Below, piece after piece: positions 37,334-45,192 of a stretch of 64,000 nucleotides of DNA. The stretch covers positions 419,470 to 483,469 of the forward strand of contig NZ_KI421509.1 in NCBI RefSeq assembly GCF_000473225.1, written 5' to 3'. This DNA comes from Sedimentitalea nanhaiensis DSM 24252 (GTDB lineage Bacteria > Pseudomonadota > Alphaproteobacteria > Rhodobacterales > Rhodobacteraceae). The position numbers and the translations under genes are program-made. A model generated the notes under the pieces. The model was not told where the DNA came from. It searched no databases and was given only the letters and a program-made list of their open reading frames with translations. How positions within the stretch are numbered: the stretch's first letter is position 1; every line of letters begins with the position of its first letter.

Positions 37334-37912
37334 TCAGAACGTTGGCGGCGTGCAGGCGCTTATGATGACACAATCACACTCGCCGATGTTGCGGAACCGA
37401 TGCGGCAGTCGGCTGTCGAACAGGTAGCCATCCCAAGGGTTCAACACCCGTGTCTGATCTTCGACCGTGATTTCGATTATTCCCGACACCACCACACCCG
37501 CCTCTTCGCCATCGTGGCTGATGGGATCGGGTCCGGTATCCGCACCTGGTGGATAAATCTCGTGCAGCATCTGCAAGGCGTGTCGTGATGCATCGCCAAC
37601 CTGGCGCAACGACACCCGTGGCGTGCCATTGCCCGGACCGCCATCCTGTGGCGACAGTTCGGTCAGCTCGTCCGCTCCATAGAAATACTTCGCGGTGCTG
37701 TTCTCCTCGAATTCCGAAAAGAATTCGGACATGGTAATCGGGATTGCGTCCAGCAGACGTTTGAGCGATGCAACCGAGGGGCTGCTCTTGTTCTGCTCGA
37801 TCAGCGAGATCGCACCGTTGGTCAGTCCGGCGCGCGCCGCCAGGTCGCGTTGGGTCAGGCCGCGAGTCTCGCGCATGTTCCTGAGTCTGCCGCCGATGTC
37901 CACGTCACTCAC
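37334..37912 (-). CDS. XRE-family regulator with C-terminal cupin domain (PuuR-like)
   Basis: A 192-residue transcription factor. Residues ~8-65 form a helix-turn-helix (LTQRDLAARAGLTNGAISLIEQNKSSPS). Residues ~110-190 form a cupin that probably binds the inducer (HDGEEAGVVVSGIIEI, PHRFRNIGECDCVI). The layout is that of PuuR, the putrescine-responsive repressor of E. coli, and related regulators of amine or amino-acid catabolism. The start codon is GTG. It is divergent from an aminotransferase gene across an AT-rich 203-bp region with two inverted repeats, so it most likely controls that gene and itself (inference). Confidence 0.9.
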   Translation of the reverse strand: MSDVDIGGRLRNMRETRGLTQRDLAARAGLTNGAISLIEQNKSSPSVASLKRLLDAIPITMSEFFSEFEENSTAKYFYGADELTELSPQDGGPGNGTPRVSLRQVGDASRHALQMLHEIYPPGADTGPDPISHDGEEAGVVVSGIIEITVEDQTRVLNPWDGYLFDSRLPHRFRNIGECDCVIISACTPPTF

Positions 37913-37965
37913 CTTGGTGTTTATCCGGTGCTTTAAATATTAAACGCAGGATTGAGGTAAAGGTC

Positions 37966-37996
37966 AATCTTTGTTTGCACTTGAAAACAAAAGATT
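37966..37996. promoter_or_regulatory. Inverted repeat upstream of the XRE-cupin gene (candidate operator)
   Basis: aatctttgttt (37966-37976) faces aaacaaaagatt (37985-37996), an 11-bp inverted repeat with one extra A and an 8-nt spacer. It lies ~55 bp before the regulator start and ~120 bp before the aminotransferase start. Confidence 0.5.
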
Positions 37997-38049
37997 ATTA
38001 GTGAGTAAATTCCTGAAATGACAAGGTTTGTGCGCCTTTCTCGATGTTG

Positions 38050-38080
38050 TTGACAATAATATTGATCCGGATATTATAAT
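38050..38080 (+). promoter_or_regulatory. Sigma-70-like promoter with embedded palindrome, aminotransferase gene
   Basis: A perfect -35 hexamer ttgaca (38050-38055) is followed after 16 nt by tattat (38072-38077), or after 19 nt by tataat (38075-38080). The spacer is occupied by the palindrome ataatat-tgatccgg-atattat (38056-38077). A protein bound there would block RNA polymerase, as expected for repression by the divergent regulator. Transcription would start ~30 bp before the ATG at 38116. Confidence 0.6.
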
Positions 38081-38115
38081 TTTCATCAAGATTGCCCTCG
38101 AGCCGGAGTGTCCAA

Positions 38116-39531
38116 ATGACCACTTTGACCAACACCAAAAAGACCCCCGCCAAACCCCGTGCACGGCGGACGACAGCCAAGGCCGCAGCCCCCAAGGCGG
38201 TTGCCGCCAAAGTCCCGGCTGCAACAGCCGCGCCCGCATCCAGCGCGAGCAATGCGGTCCTGTTGGCGCGCCGCGAAGCTGCGGTTCCGCGCGGTGTCGC
38301 TTCGGCTGCGCCGGTGTTTGCCGCACGCGCTGAGAACGCTGAACTGTGGGATGTAGAGGGCAACCGCTATGTCGATTTCGCCGGTGGCATTGCCGTTCTG
38401 AATACGGGCCACAGGCACCCCAAGGTAATTGCCGCGGCCAAGGCGCAGGAAGATCTGTATACCCACACCAGCTTCCAGGTTGTTCCCTATGAGCCCTATG
38501 TGGCGCTGGCTGAAAAGCTGAACGAGCTTGCGCCGGGTGACTTTGCCAAGAAAACCCTGCTGGTGACCACCGGTGCCGAAGCGGTCGAGAACGCAGTCAA
38601 GATTGCCCGTGCCGCCACCGGTCGTTCCGGCATCATCGCTTTTTCGGGTGCTTACCATGGCCGTACCCTTATGACGCTGGGTATGACGGGCAAGGTATCG
38701 CCCTACAAAAAGGACGTCGGCCCGTTCCCGTCCGATATCTTCCGCGCCCCGTTCCCGGATGCACGGAACGGTGTGACGGTCGAGGACGCGCTGAAGGGTC
38801 TGGAAACGCTGATGCTGACCGACGCCGATCCGGCGCGGATCGCGGCCATCATCATCGAGCCCGTTCTCGGTGAAGGCGGGTATCTTCCGGTTCCGACCGA
38901 GATGATGCAGGCTCTGCGTGCGATTTGTGACACCCACGGCATCCTGCTGATCGCGGACGAGATTCAGGCCGGGTTTGGTCGGACCGGCACCTGGTTTGCC
39001 ATAGAGCATACCGGAGTTGTGCCGGATCTGATCACGGTCGCCAAATCAATGGCGGGCGGTTATCCGATTGCCGGTGTGATCGGGCGTGCCGAGGTGATGG
39101 ATGCGTTGCAGCCCGGCGGGCTTGGCGGGACCTATGGTGGCAACCCGGTGGCCTGTGCTGCGGCCTTGGCTGCCATCGAGGCAATCGACTCCGAAGGGCT
39201 GTTGGCACGGTCGACGGCCTTGGGCGAGAAATTCCGCGCCCGGTTCGCCGAGATCGGCGCTCGTACTGCTCCTTACCGGATGTGGGACATTCGGGGGCAG
39301 GGCGCGATGCTGGCGGTCGAATTCGTGACCGATTTCGAAACCGCGATGCCTGATGCCGCCCTGACTAAATCGGTGATCGCGCACGCTTTGAAACGCGGCC
39401 TGATCCTGTTGGCCTGCGGCATGCACGGCAATGCCCTGCGGATCATGGTGCCGCTGACGGCGTCCGATGCGATTATCGAAGAAGGGCTCGCTATTTTCGA
39501 GGCGGCCCTGGCGGATGCCCTGGCGGGCTGA
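38116..39531 (+). CDS. gabT: Class III aminotransferase (4-aminobutyrate type) with Lys/Ala/Pro-rich N-terminal tail
   Basis: PLP enzyme transferring an amino group from a omega-amino acid such as GABA to a keto acid. The catalytic part starts at about residue 50 and matches GabT: AVPRGVASAAPVFAARAEN, NTGHRHPKV, GAEAVENAVKIAR, AYHGRT, the PLP-phosphate region, ADEIQAGFGRTG, and the Schiff-base Lys310 in VAKSMAGGYP. At 471 residues it is ~45 longer than usual. The extra N-terminus is KKTPAKPRARRTTAKAAAPK and continues Ala/Pro/Lys-rich, like a histone H1 tail. GGAG precedes the ATG. It is transcribed divergently from the XRE-cupin gene and ends at a terminator. The exact substrate is uncertain. 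Confidence 0.88.
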   Translation: MTTLTNTKKTPAKPRARRTTAKAAAPKAVAAKVPAATAAPASSASNAVLLARREAAVPRGVASAAPVFAARAENAELWDVEGNRYVDFAGGIAVLNTGHRHPKVIAAAKAQEDLYTHTSFQVVPYEPYVALAEKLNELAPGDFAKKTLLVTTGAEAVENAVKIARAATGRSGIIAFSGAYHGRTLMTLGMTGKVSPYKKDVGPFPSDIFRAPFPDARNGVTVEDALKGLETLMLTDADPARIAAIIIEPVLGEGGYLPVPTEMMQALRAICDTHGILLIADEIQAGFGRTGTWFAIEHTGVVPDLITVAKSMAGGYPIAGVIGRAEVMDALQPGGLGGTYGGNPVACAAALAAIEAIDSEGLLARSTALGEKFRARFAEIGARTAPYRMWDIRGQGAMLAVEFVTDFETAMPDAALTKSVIAHALKRGLILLACGMHGNALRIMVPLTASDAIIEEGLAIFEAALADALAG

Positions 39532-39575
39532 CCGATTGGCACCGGGGGTCTTCTCGGGTGACGATATACATTCAG

Positions 39576-39604
39576 ATGGCGCGGGTCACTCCGCGCCATT
39601 TTTG
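39576..39604 (+). terminator. Rho-independent terminator after the gabT-like gene
   Basis: Perfect 9-bp stem atggcgcgg / ccgcgccat with loop gtcact, directly followed by ttttg, 45 bp past the stop. It separates this gene from the next aminotransferase gene. Confidence 0.85.
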
Positions 39605-39682
39605 TCATTTTGATCACGATCCTCCCGTTGAGGGGGCAAAACAATTCCTATTCCAATCACCTCCGGATAGAACTGAAAGGGC

Positions 39683-39700
39683 GGACCGGCCCACCGGTCC
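39683..39700 (+). promoter_or_regulatory. Hairpin in the leader of the second aminotransferase gene
   Basis: ggaccgg-ccca-ccggtcc is a perfect 7-bp stem, 26 bp before the ATG at 39727. It could act as an operator or as an RNA hairpin hindering ribosome access; I see no strong ribosome binding site between it and the ATG. Confidence 0.4.
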
Positions 39701-39726
39701 ATTTCACGGTTTCAGGGAATTCGATC

Positions 39727-41046
39727 ATGTCGCACGTGTTTCACCGTCATTCCAAACTGAACCCGCCCACCGCCGTCGGGGGAGAGGGGTGTTACCTGAT
39801 CGACAGCACGGGCAAGCGATATCTGGACGGCTCTGGCGGCGCTGCAGTGTCTTGCCTGGGCCATGGGGATGCCCAGATAACGGCGGCCATCAAGGCCCAG
39901 ATCGACCGCCTGGCTTTTGCCCATACGGGTTTTCTGACGTCGGAACCGGCCGAGGCATTGGCGGACCTGTTGATTGCCAACGCTCCGGGCGAACTGGATC
40001 GTGTCTATTTCGTCTCAGGTGGGTCCGAGGCGACCGAAGCGGCGATCAAGCTGGCCCGGCAATATTGGGTTGAAAAGGGTGAGCCGCAGCGCGGCAAGAT
40101 GATTGCGCGCAAGCAAAGCTATCACGGCAATACCATCGGTGCGCTGTCTGCGGGCGGAAACGAATGGCGCCGGGCCCAGTTCGGCCCGTTGCTGCTGGAC
40201 ATTAGTCATATCGATCCTTGCTACGACTATCGGCTGCGACATGACGGCGAAACCGCAGAGCAGTATGGCCTGCGGGCTGCGAATGCTCTGGAAGATGAAA
40301 TCCTGCGCCTGGGACCGGAAAATGTAATGGCCTTTATGGCAGAGCCGGTGGTCGGGGCAACCGCCGGGGCGTTGACGCCAGCGCCTGGTTATTTCAAGCG
40401 CATCCGTGAAATCTGTGACACATACGGCGTTCTTTTGGTGCTGGACGAGGTGATGTGCGGCATGGGCCGGACGGGCACCTTGTTTGCCTGTGAACAGGAC
40501 GGGGTTGCACCCGATATTGCCTGTATCGCCAAAGGGCTGGGAGCCGGATATCAGCCGATAGGGGCGATGCTGTGCACAGCCGAAATTCATGACACAATCG
40601 CCAATGGCTCCGGATTCTTCCAGCATGGACACACCTATAATGGTCATCCGACTGCAGCTGCTGCCGGGTTGGCTGTGGTCTCCGCAGTTTTGGACCGCAA
40701 CCTGTTGTCCCGGGTGCGGGAACAGGGCGACAAGCTGCATCAGCGGCTGGTGGACCGGTTCGGCCAGCACCCGCATGTTGGAGATTTGCGCGGCAGAGGG
40801 CTGTTCAGGGGGATCGAGCTGGTGGAAAATCGTGAAACCAAGGCCCCGTTCGACCCGTCGCGCGGTGTTGCCGCCAAGATCAAGAAAGCTGCGTTTCAGG
40901 CCGGGCTCATTTGTTATCCGATGGCTGGCACGATTGACGGGCGGCGTGGCGATCATATCCTGCTGGCACCGCCCTTCATCATCGAAGATGTGCAGCTGGA
41001 CGAACTGACAGACAAGCTGGACCGGGCGATCACCTCGGTGATCTGA
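39727..41046 (+). CDS. Class III aminotransferase (aspartate aminotransferase family)
   Basis: A 439-residue PLP-dependent aminotransferase of fold type I, class III. Visible are FVSGGSEATEAAIKLARQYW, the YHGNTIGALS loop, EPVVGATAGA, VLDEVMCGMGRTG with the PLP-pyridine Asp, and the Schiff-base Lys269 in IAKGLGAGYQPIGA. The sequence branch is that of omega-amino-acid/pyruvate or diaminobutyrate-type transaminases rather than GabT; the substrate is unknown. It begins a new transcript after the terminator at 39576. It is followed at 24 bp by the glutamate-synthase-like gene and then a CMD-family gene, which suggests a joint nitrogen pathway. Confidence 0.9.
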   Translation: MSHVFHRHSKLNPPTAVGGEGCYLIDSTGKRYLDGSGGAAVSCLGHGDAQITAAIKAQIDRLAFAHTGFLTSEPAEALADLLIANAPGELDRVYFVSGGSEATEAAIKLARQYWVEKGEPQRGKMIARKQSYHGNTIGALSAGGNEWRRAQFGPLLLDISHIDPCYDYRLRHDGETAEQYGLRAANALEDEILRLGPENVMAFMAEPVVGATAGALTPAPGYFKRIREICDTYGVLLVLDEVMCGMGRTGTLFACEQDGVAPDIACIAKGLGAGYQPIGAMLCTAEIHDTIANGSGFFQHGHTYNGHPTAAAAGLAVVSAVLDRNLLSRVREQGDKLHQRLVDRFGQHPHVGDLRGRGLFRGIELVENRETKAPFDPSRGVAAKIKKAAFQAGLICYPMAGTIDGRRGDHILLAPPFIIEDVQLDELTDKLDRAITSVI

Positions 41047-41070
41047 CGGACACAACGGAGAATTCCGACC

Positions 41071-42672
41071 ATGAGATTCATGATTTTTGCCGGAGCGGTG
41101 GTTCTGGCCATTCTGTCGTTGATCGGCCTGGCGTTCAGTTGGTGGTTCTTGCTGCCGGTCGCGTTGTTTGGGTACCTTGCGGCTCTTGGCGTTTATGACG
41201 TGGTTCAGTCGCGCCATTCGATCCTGCGCAATTATCCGGTGATAGGTCACATGCGGTTTCTGTTCGAGGGCATCCGACCGGAAATCCGGCAATACCTGAT
41301 CGAAAGCGATCAGGACGAGGAACCGTTTTCGCGCGATGCCCGCTCTATCGTCTACCAGCGCGCCAAGGGGGTCGAAGACAAACGCCCGTTCGGCACCCGC
41401 CTGCGTGTTTACGATTCGGGGTACGAATGGTTGACCCATTCGGTTGTCCCCAAGCATATTCAGGATCACGACTTTCGCGTCACCATCGGCGGGCCGGACT
41501 GCAAGGTCCCCTACGCCGCCTCGATCTATAATATTTCGGCGATGAGTTTTGGTGCGCTGTCCGCCAACGCCATCCTTGCCTTGAATGCCGGGGCGAAAAA
41601 GGGCGGGTTTGCGCACGATACCGGTGAGGGGAGCATCAGCCGCTATCACCGGCAAGGCGGTGGTGATCTGATCTATGAAATCGGCTCTGGCTATTTCGGC
41701 TGCCGCTCGGCAGATGGGCGGTTCGACGTCGACAAATTTCGCCAACAGGCCGCCGATCCACAGGTCAAGATGGTCGAACTGAAATTGAGCCAGGGGGCCA
41801 AGCCCGGCCATGGTGGATTGTTGCCTGCGGCCAAGATCACACCTGAAATTGCAGAGGCGCGCGGAATACCGATGGGTCACGATTGCGAGTCTCCTGCCGC
41901 GCATTCGGAGTTTTCCACCCCGATTGAGATGATGCATTTCATCAAGAAGATGCGCGACAACGCCAGTGGCAAGCCGGTCGGGTTCAAGCTGTGTATCGGC
42001 CACCGTCGAGAGTTCATGTGCATGATCAAGGCGATGCTGGAAACCGACATTATCCCCGATTTCATCGTCGTTGATGGTAAAGAAGGCGGCACCGGTGCGG
42101 CCCCGCTTGAGTTCGCCAACCGCATGGGCATGCCTTTGGTCGAAGGGCTGACGTTTGCCCATAACGCCCTGCGCGGCGCCGGATTGCGGGATCGGATCAA
42201 ACTGGGCGCATCAGGCAAATTGGTGACGTCCTTCGATATTGCCAAGGCGCTGGCGCTGGGGGCGGATTGGGTGAATTCGGCGCGCGGGTTCATGTTTGCC
42301 GTCGGTTGTATCCAGGCGCAGGCCTGCCACACAAACGCCTGTCCGGTCGGTGTGGCAACACAGGATCCGGTGCGCCAACGGGCGTTGGATCCGGTGCGAA
42401 AATCACAGCGTGTATTCAGGTTTCATCAGAATACGATGAAGGCGCTGGCGGAAATGACCGGGGCCGCCGGACTTGCGCATCCGGGCGATTTCCGTCCGCA
42501 CCACCTGATGACACGCGAAAGCGACCGGGCGATGGTTACCGGGCAGGAGATTTACCCGTATCTGCCTGAAGGTTTCCTGTTACGGGACGAAGAGGATGAT
42601 TTTGGCTATGCGGTGCGGTGGCGTCGTGCTCGGGCGGAAAGCTTTGCGCCAGTCGACATGTCTTATGTATGA
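41071..42672 (+). CDS. Membrane-anchored FMN-binding glutamate-synthase-family protein
   Basis: A 533-residue protein with one or two hydrophobic helices at the N-terminus (FMIFAGAVVLAILSLIGLAFSW). A glutamate-synthase FMN barrel follows: MSFGALSANAILALNAGA, TGEGSISRYH, VKMVELKLSQGAKPGHGG, VVDGKEGGTGAAPLEF, KLGASGKLVTSFDIAKALALGADW. Three Cys at 413, 419 and 424 follow the CX5CX4C spacing of the 3Fe-4S cluster in GltS alpha subunits. The amidotransferase domain is absent, so it cannot take ammonia from glutamine by itself. Relatives (YerD-like) have no firmly known reaction. It likely works with the flanking aminotransferase. Confidence 0.9.
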   Translation: MRFMIFAGAVVLAILSLIGLAFSWWFLLPVALFGYLAALGVYDVVQSRHSILRNYPVIGHMRFLFEGIRPEIRQYLIESDQDEEPFSRDARSIVYQRAKGVEDKRPFGTRLRVYDSGYEWLTHSVVPKHIQDHDFRVTIGGPDCKVPYAASIYNISAMSFGALSANAILALNAGAKKGGFAHDTGEGSISRYHRQGGGDLIYEIGSGYFGCRSADGRFDVDKFRQQAADPQVKMVELKLSQGAKPGHGGLLPAAKITPEIAEARGIPMGHDCESPAAHSEFSTPIEMMHFIKKMRDNASGKPVGFKLCIGHRREFMCMIKAMLETDIIPDFIVVDGKEGGTGAAPLEFANRMGMPLVEGLTFAHNALRGAGLRDRIKLGASGKLVTSFDIAKALALGADWVNSARGFMFAVGCIQAQACHTNACPVGVATQDPVRQRALDPVRKSQRVFRFHQNTMKALAEMTGAAGLAHPGDFRPHHLMTRESDRAMVTGQEIYPYLPEGFLLRDEEDDFGYAVRWRRARAESFAPVDMSYV

Positions 42673-42696
42673 TTGGCTTGGAACTGGAGATCACCC

Positions 42697-43254
42697 ATGA
42701 CTGATTGCCCCACCCTTTCCCCCATTACCGATGATGAATGGCCCGAAGAGTTGGCCGACATGCTGGACGGTTTTGCCGGCGGACTGAACGTTTATCGCAC
42801 CATGGCACATCACCCGGCGTTGCTACGGGCCTGGGCATCGTTGCGCGATCACGTGGTGAATCGCACCGTTCTGGGCCAGCAGGGATCCGAGGTTGTGATC
42901 CTGCGAACCGGCCATCGGCTTGGATCGCGATATGAATGGGCGCAGCACATTCTTCGGGCGCGTAAATGTGGGTTGGCGGATGAGCGGATCGCCAGCATCG
43001 CGGAATCGGTCGAGGCCATGTCGCCCGAGGATGCATTGCTGGCACGGGCCGTGGACGAACTCTATGATACAGCGCGCTTGCGGTCGGACACGCGTGCCGC
43101 CCTGACCGCTAAATTCGGTATTGAAGGTGTATTCGACGTGATGGCGACGGTGGGATTTTATTCAAGCCTCGGGTTCATCCTGAACACGTTCGACACACCG
43201 CTTGACGCGGAGGCGCAGGCCGAGTTGGATGCAGACCCGTTCCCTCGGCGATAG
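42697..43254 (+). CDS. Carboxymuconolactone decarboxylase (CMD/AhpD-like) family protein
   Basis: A 185-residue all-helical protein. The CMD core is seen in LNVYRTMAHHPALLRAWASL, REVVILRTGHRLGSRYEWAQHILRARKCGLAD (here EVVILRTGHR, with the conserved Arg/His and E-W-x-x-H) and the C-terminal VMATVGFYSSLGFILNTF. The peroxidase CxxC motif of AhpD is missing, so thiol peroxidase activity is unlikely and a decarboxylase/isomerase-type role is more plausible. GGAG precedes the ATG at 42697. It is the last gene of the aminotransferase cluster, with 3 bp between its stop and that of the convergent ABC operon. Confidence 0.85.
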   Translation: MTDCPTLSPITDDEWPEELADMLDGFAGGLNVYRTMAHHPALLRAWASLRDHVVNRTVLGQQGSEVVILRTGHRLGSRYEWAQHILRARKCGLADERIASIAESVEAMSPEDALLARAVDELYDTARLRSDTRAALTAKFGIEGVFDVMATVGFYSSLGFILNTFDTPLDAEAQAELDADPFPRR

Positions 43255-43257
43255 CGG

Positions 43258-44214
43258 TCAGTCCAGCGGAAAGTGACAGGCTGCGGCATGGGGCGCTCCG
43301 TTCAGCGCGGGCCGTTCCGCGCGGCAGATATCCTGGACTTTCCAACAGCGCGGCGCAAACGGACATCCAGGCAGGTTTGCCAGCGGCGAAGGCAACTCGC
43401 CCGTCAGTTTGATCCGGTCCTTGGCAGCACCCGGATCGGCGCGCGGTGTCGCTGAAAGAAGCGCCTTGGTATACGGGTGACGGGGGGAGGCAAAGACCTC
43501 TTCCTTTGGGCCGGTCTCGACCGCCTGACCCAGATACATGACGATGATGTCATCGCAGACATGGCGCACCACGCTCAGGTCGTGGCTGATGAACAAATAG
43601 GCAAGGTTCAGCCGCTCCTGCAGATCGATCAGCAGGTTCAGCACAGCGCTCTGGATCGAAACGTCCAGCGCCGAGACCGGTTCATCCAGCACCAGCACCT
43701 TGGGGTCCAGCATCAGGGCGCGGGCGATTGCGATACGCTGACGCTGACCGCCAGAGAACATATGTGGATAGCGGTCGAAATGCTCGGGGCGCAGACCGAC
43801 CAACCCCAACATTTCGCGCGCCCGCGCCTCGCGGTCGGCCGAGGAAATATCAGGGCGGTTGATGACCAGAGGCTCCATCAGGATGGTACCGACCCGTTGG
43901 CGTGGATTGAGCGAGCCATAGGGGTCCTGAAACACGATTTGCACATCGGTGCGCAGCTCGGGCCATGCCGGTTTGATCACCGGTTTTCCATCCAGCGTCA
44001 ACTCGCCCGAGGTGGGTTCCTCGATCATCGTCACCATGCGTGCGAGGGTGGATTTTCCGCAACCGGATTCTCCGACCACGGCCAGGGTCCTGCCGGCATA
44101 GAGGTTGAAATCCACCCGCAGGACGGCGCGCAGCACCTGTGGTTTCGAAAACAGCCCGCCGCCCACTTCGTAATGGCGGGCCAGGGCGGTGGCGATCATC
44201 ACGGGGGCGGTCAT
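43258..44214 (-). CDS. dppF: Dipeptide/oligopeptide ABC transporter ATP-binding protein (DppF/OppF type)
   Basis: One of the paired ATPases of a peptide importer. The 318-residue product has Walker A GESGCGKST, the oligopeptide-type Q-loop IVFQDPYGSLNPRQRVG, the signature SGGQRQRIAIARAL, Walker B VLDEPVSALD, and the C-terminal oligopeptide-transporter Cys motif GCPFAPRCWKVQDICRAERP. The latter is thought to bind an Fe-S cluster in this family. It is last in the operon; its start overlaps the stop of the dppD-type gene by 4 nt. Confidence 0.93.
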   Translation of the reverse strand: MTAPVMIATALARHYEVGGGLFSKPQVLRAVLRVDFNLYAGRTLAVVGESGCGKSTLARMVTMIEEPTSGELTLDGKPVIKPAWPELRTDVQIVFQDPYGSLNPRQRVGTILMEPLVINRPDISSADREARAREMLGLVGLRPEHFDRYPHMFSGGQRQRIAIARALMLDPKVLVLDEPVSALDVSIQSAVLNLLIDLQERLNLAYLFISHDLSVVRHVCDDIIVMYLGQAVETGPKEEVFASPRHPYTKALLSATPRADPGAAKDRIKLTGELPSPLANLPGCPFAPRCWKVQDICRAERPALNGAPHAAACHFPLD

Positions 44215-45188
44215 GACGCAATCCTTTCATCGCCATTCAGCGGATAGTGGCAGCGGGCCCGGCCCAAGGTATCGCTTTGCGGCTGTGGCGGTTCGGACTT
44301 GCATTTGGCATCGGCAAACTGGCACCGTGGTGAGAATAGGCACCCCTTTGGGCGGTCGAATTGCCCCGGCACGACACCGGGAATGGTGGGCAGGCGCTTT
44401 TCTGTGGCCCGTTCCGGCAGAGCGCTGAGCAGCGCGGCGGTATAGGGATGGTGCGGCGTGGCAAACAGATCGGCCACGGGCTGCTCCTCGATTTTCTGGC
44501 CGGCGTATTGCACGCTGACCCGTTCCGCGGTCTCCGCCACCACGCCCATATCATGGGTAATCAGCACCAGCCCCATGCCGGTGTCCTTGCGCAAGCTGAC
44601 CAGAAGGTCCAGAATCTGCGCCTGAATGGTAACATCCAGCGCGGTTGTGGGTTCGTCCGCGATCAATAGCTTGGGGTTGCAGGCGATGGCCATGGCGATC
44701 ATCACCCGCTGATTCATGCCGCCGGACATCTGATGCGGAAAGGCCGACAGTCGCTTTTCCGGTGCCGGGATGCCGACCTGTTCAAACAGCTCGATGGCGC
44801 GGGCATGCCGGGCGGCGCGGTCCAGACCCATGTGGAACCGCAATGCCTCTTTGATCTGCCAGCCGACGGTAAAACAGGGGTTGAGCGAAGACATGGGTTC
44901 CTGAAAAATCATTGCCAGATCCTTGCCGACAATCTTGCGCCGGGCGCTGGCGCTGATGGTTTTCAGATCTTGGCCATCAAACATCATCTCGTCTGCGGTG
45001 ATGGTGGCGGTCCAGGGCAACAGCCCCATCAGTGCCAGCATGGATACGGATTTTCCTGACCCGGATTCTCCAACGATGGCCAGGACATCGCCGGTTTCAA
45101 CATCGACATCGACCGCGTCCACGGCCCGGAACTTGCCGGATGAGGTGGAGAAATCGACACTCAGGTTGCGGATGCGCAATAAATTCAT
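44211..45188 (-). CDS. dppD: Dipeptide/oligopeptide ABC transporter ATP-binding protein (DppD/OppD type)
   Basis: Partner ATPase of the previous gene, 325 residues. It shows Walker A GESGSGKSVSMLALMGLL (typical of the D subunit), FQEPMSSLNPCFTVGWQI, signature MSGGMNQRVMIAMAI, Walker B LIADEPTTALDVTIQAQ, and the C-terminal GCLFSPRCQFADAKC Cys motif. I place the start at the ATG at 45188, four bases after the permease stop, and not at the longer open frame. Heterodimerises with the DppF-type ATPase on the inner face of the membrane. Confidence 0.93.
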   Translation of the reverse strand: MNLLRIRNLSVDFSTSSGKFRAVDAVDVDVETGDVLAIVGESGSGKSVSMLALMGLLPWTATITADEMMFDGQDLKTISASARRKIVGKDLAMIFQEPMSSLNPCFTVGWQIKEALRFHMGLDRAARHARAIELFEQVGIPAPEKRLSAFPHQMSGGMNQRVMIAMAIACNPKLLIADEPTTALDVTIQAQILDLLVSLRKDTGMGLVLITHDMGVVAETAERVSVQYAGQKIEEQPVADLFATPHHPYTAALLSALPERATEKRLPTIPGVVPGQFDRPKGCLFSPRCQFADAKCKSEPPQPQSDTLGRARCHYPLNGDERIAS

Positions 45189-45192
45189 CGGA

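Noticed and set aside
40015-42162. 715-codon minus-strand frame opposite the aminotransferase and FMN genes
   Set aside because: Antisense shadow spanning two well-supported genes.
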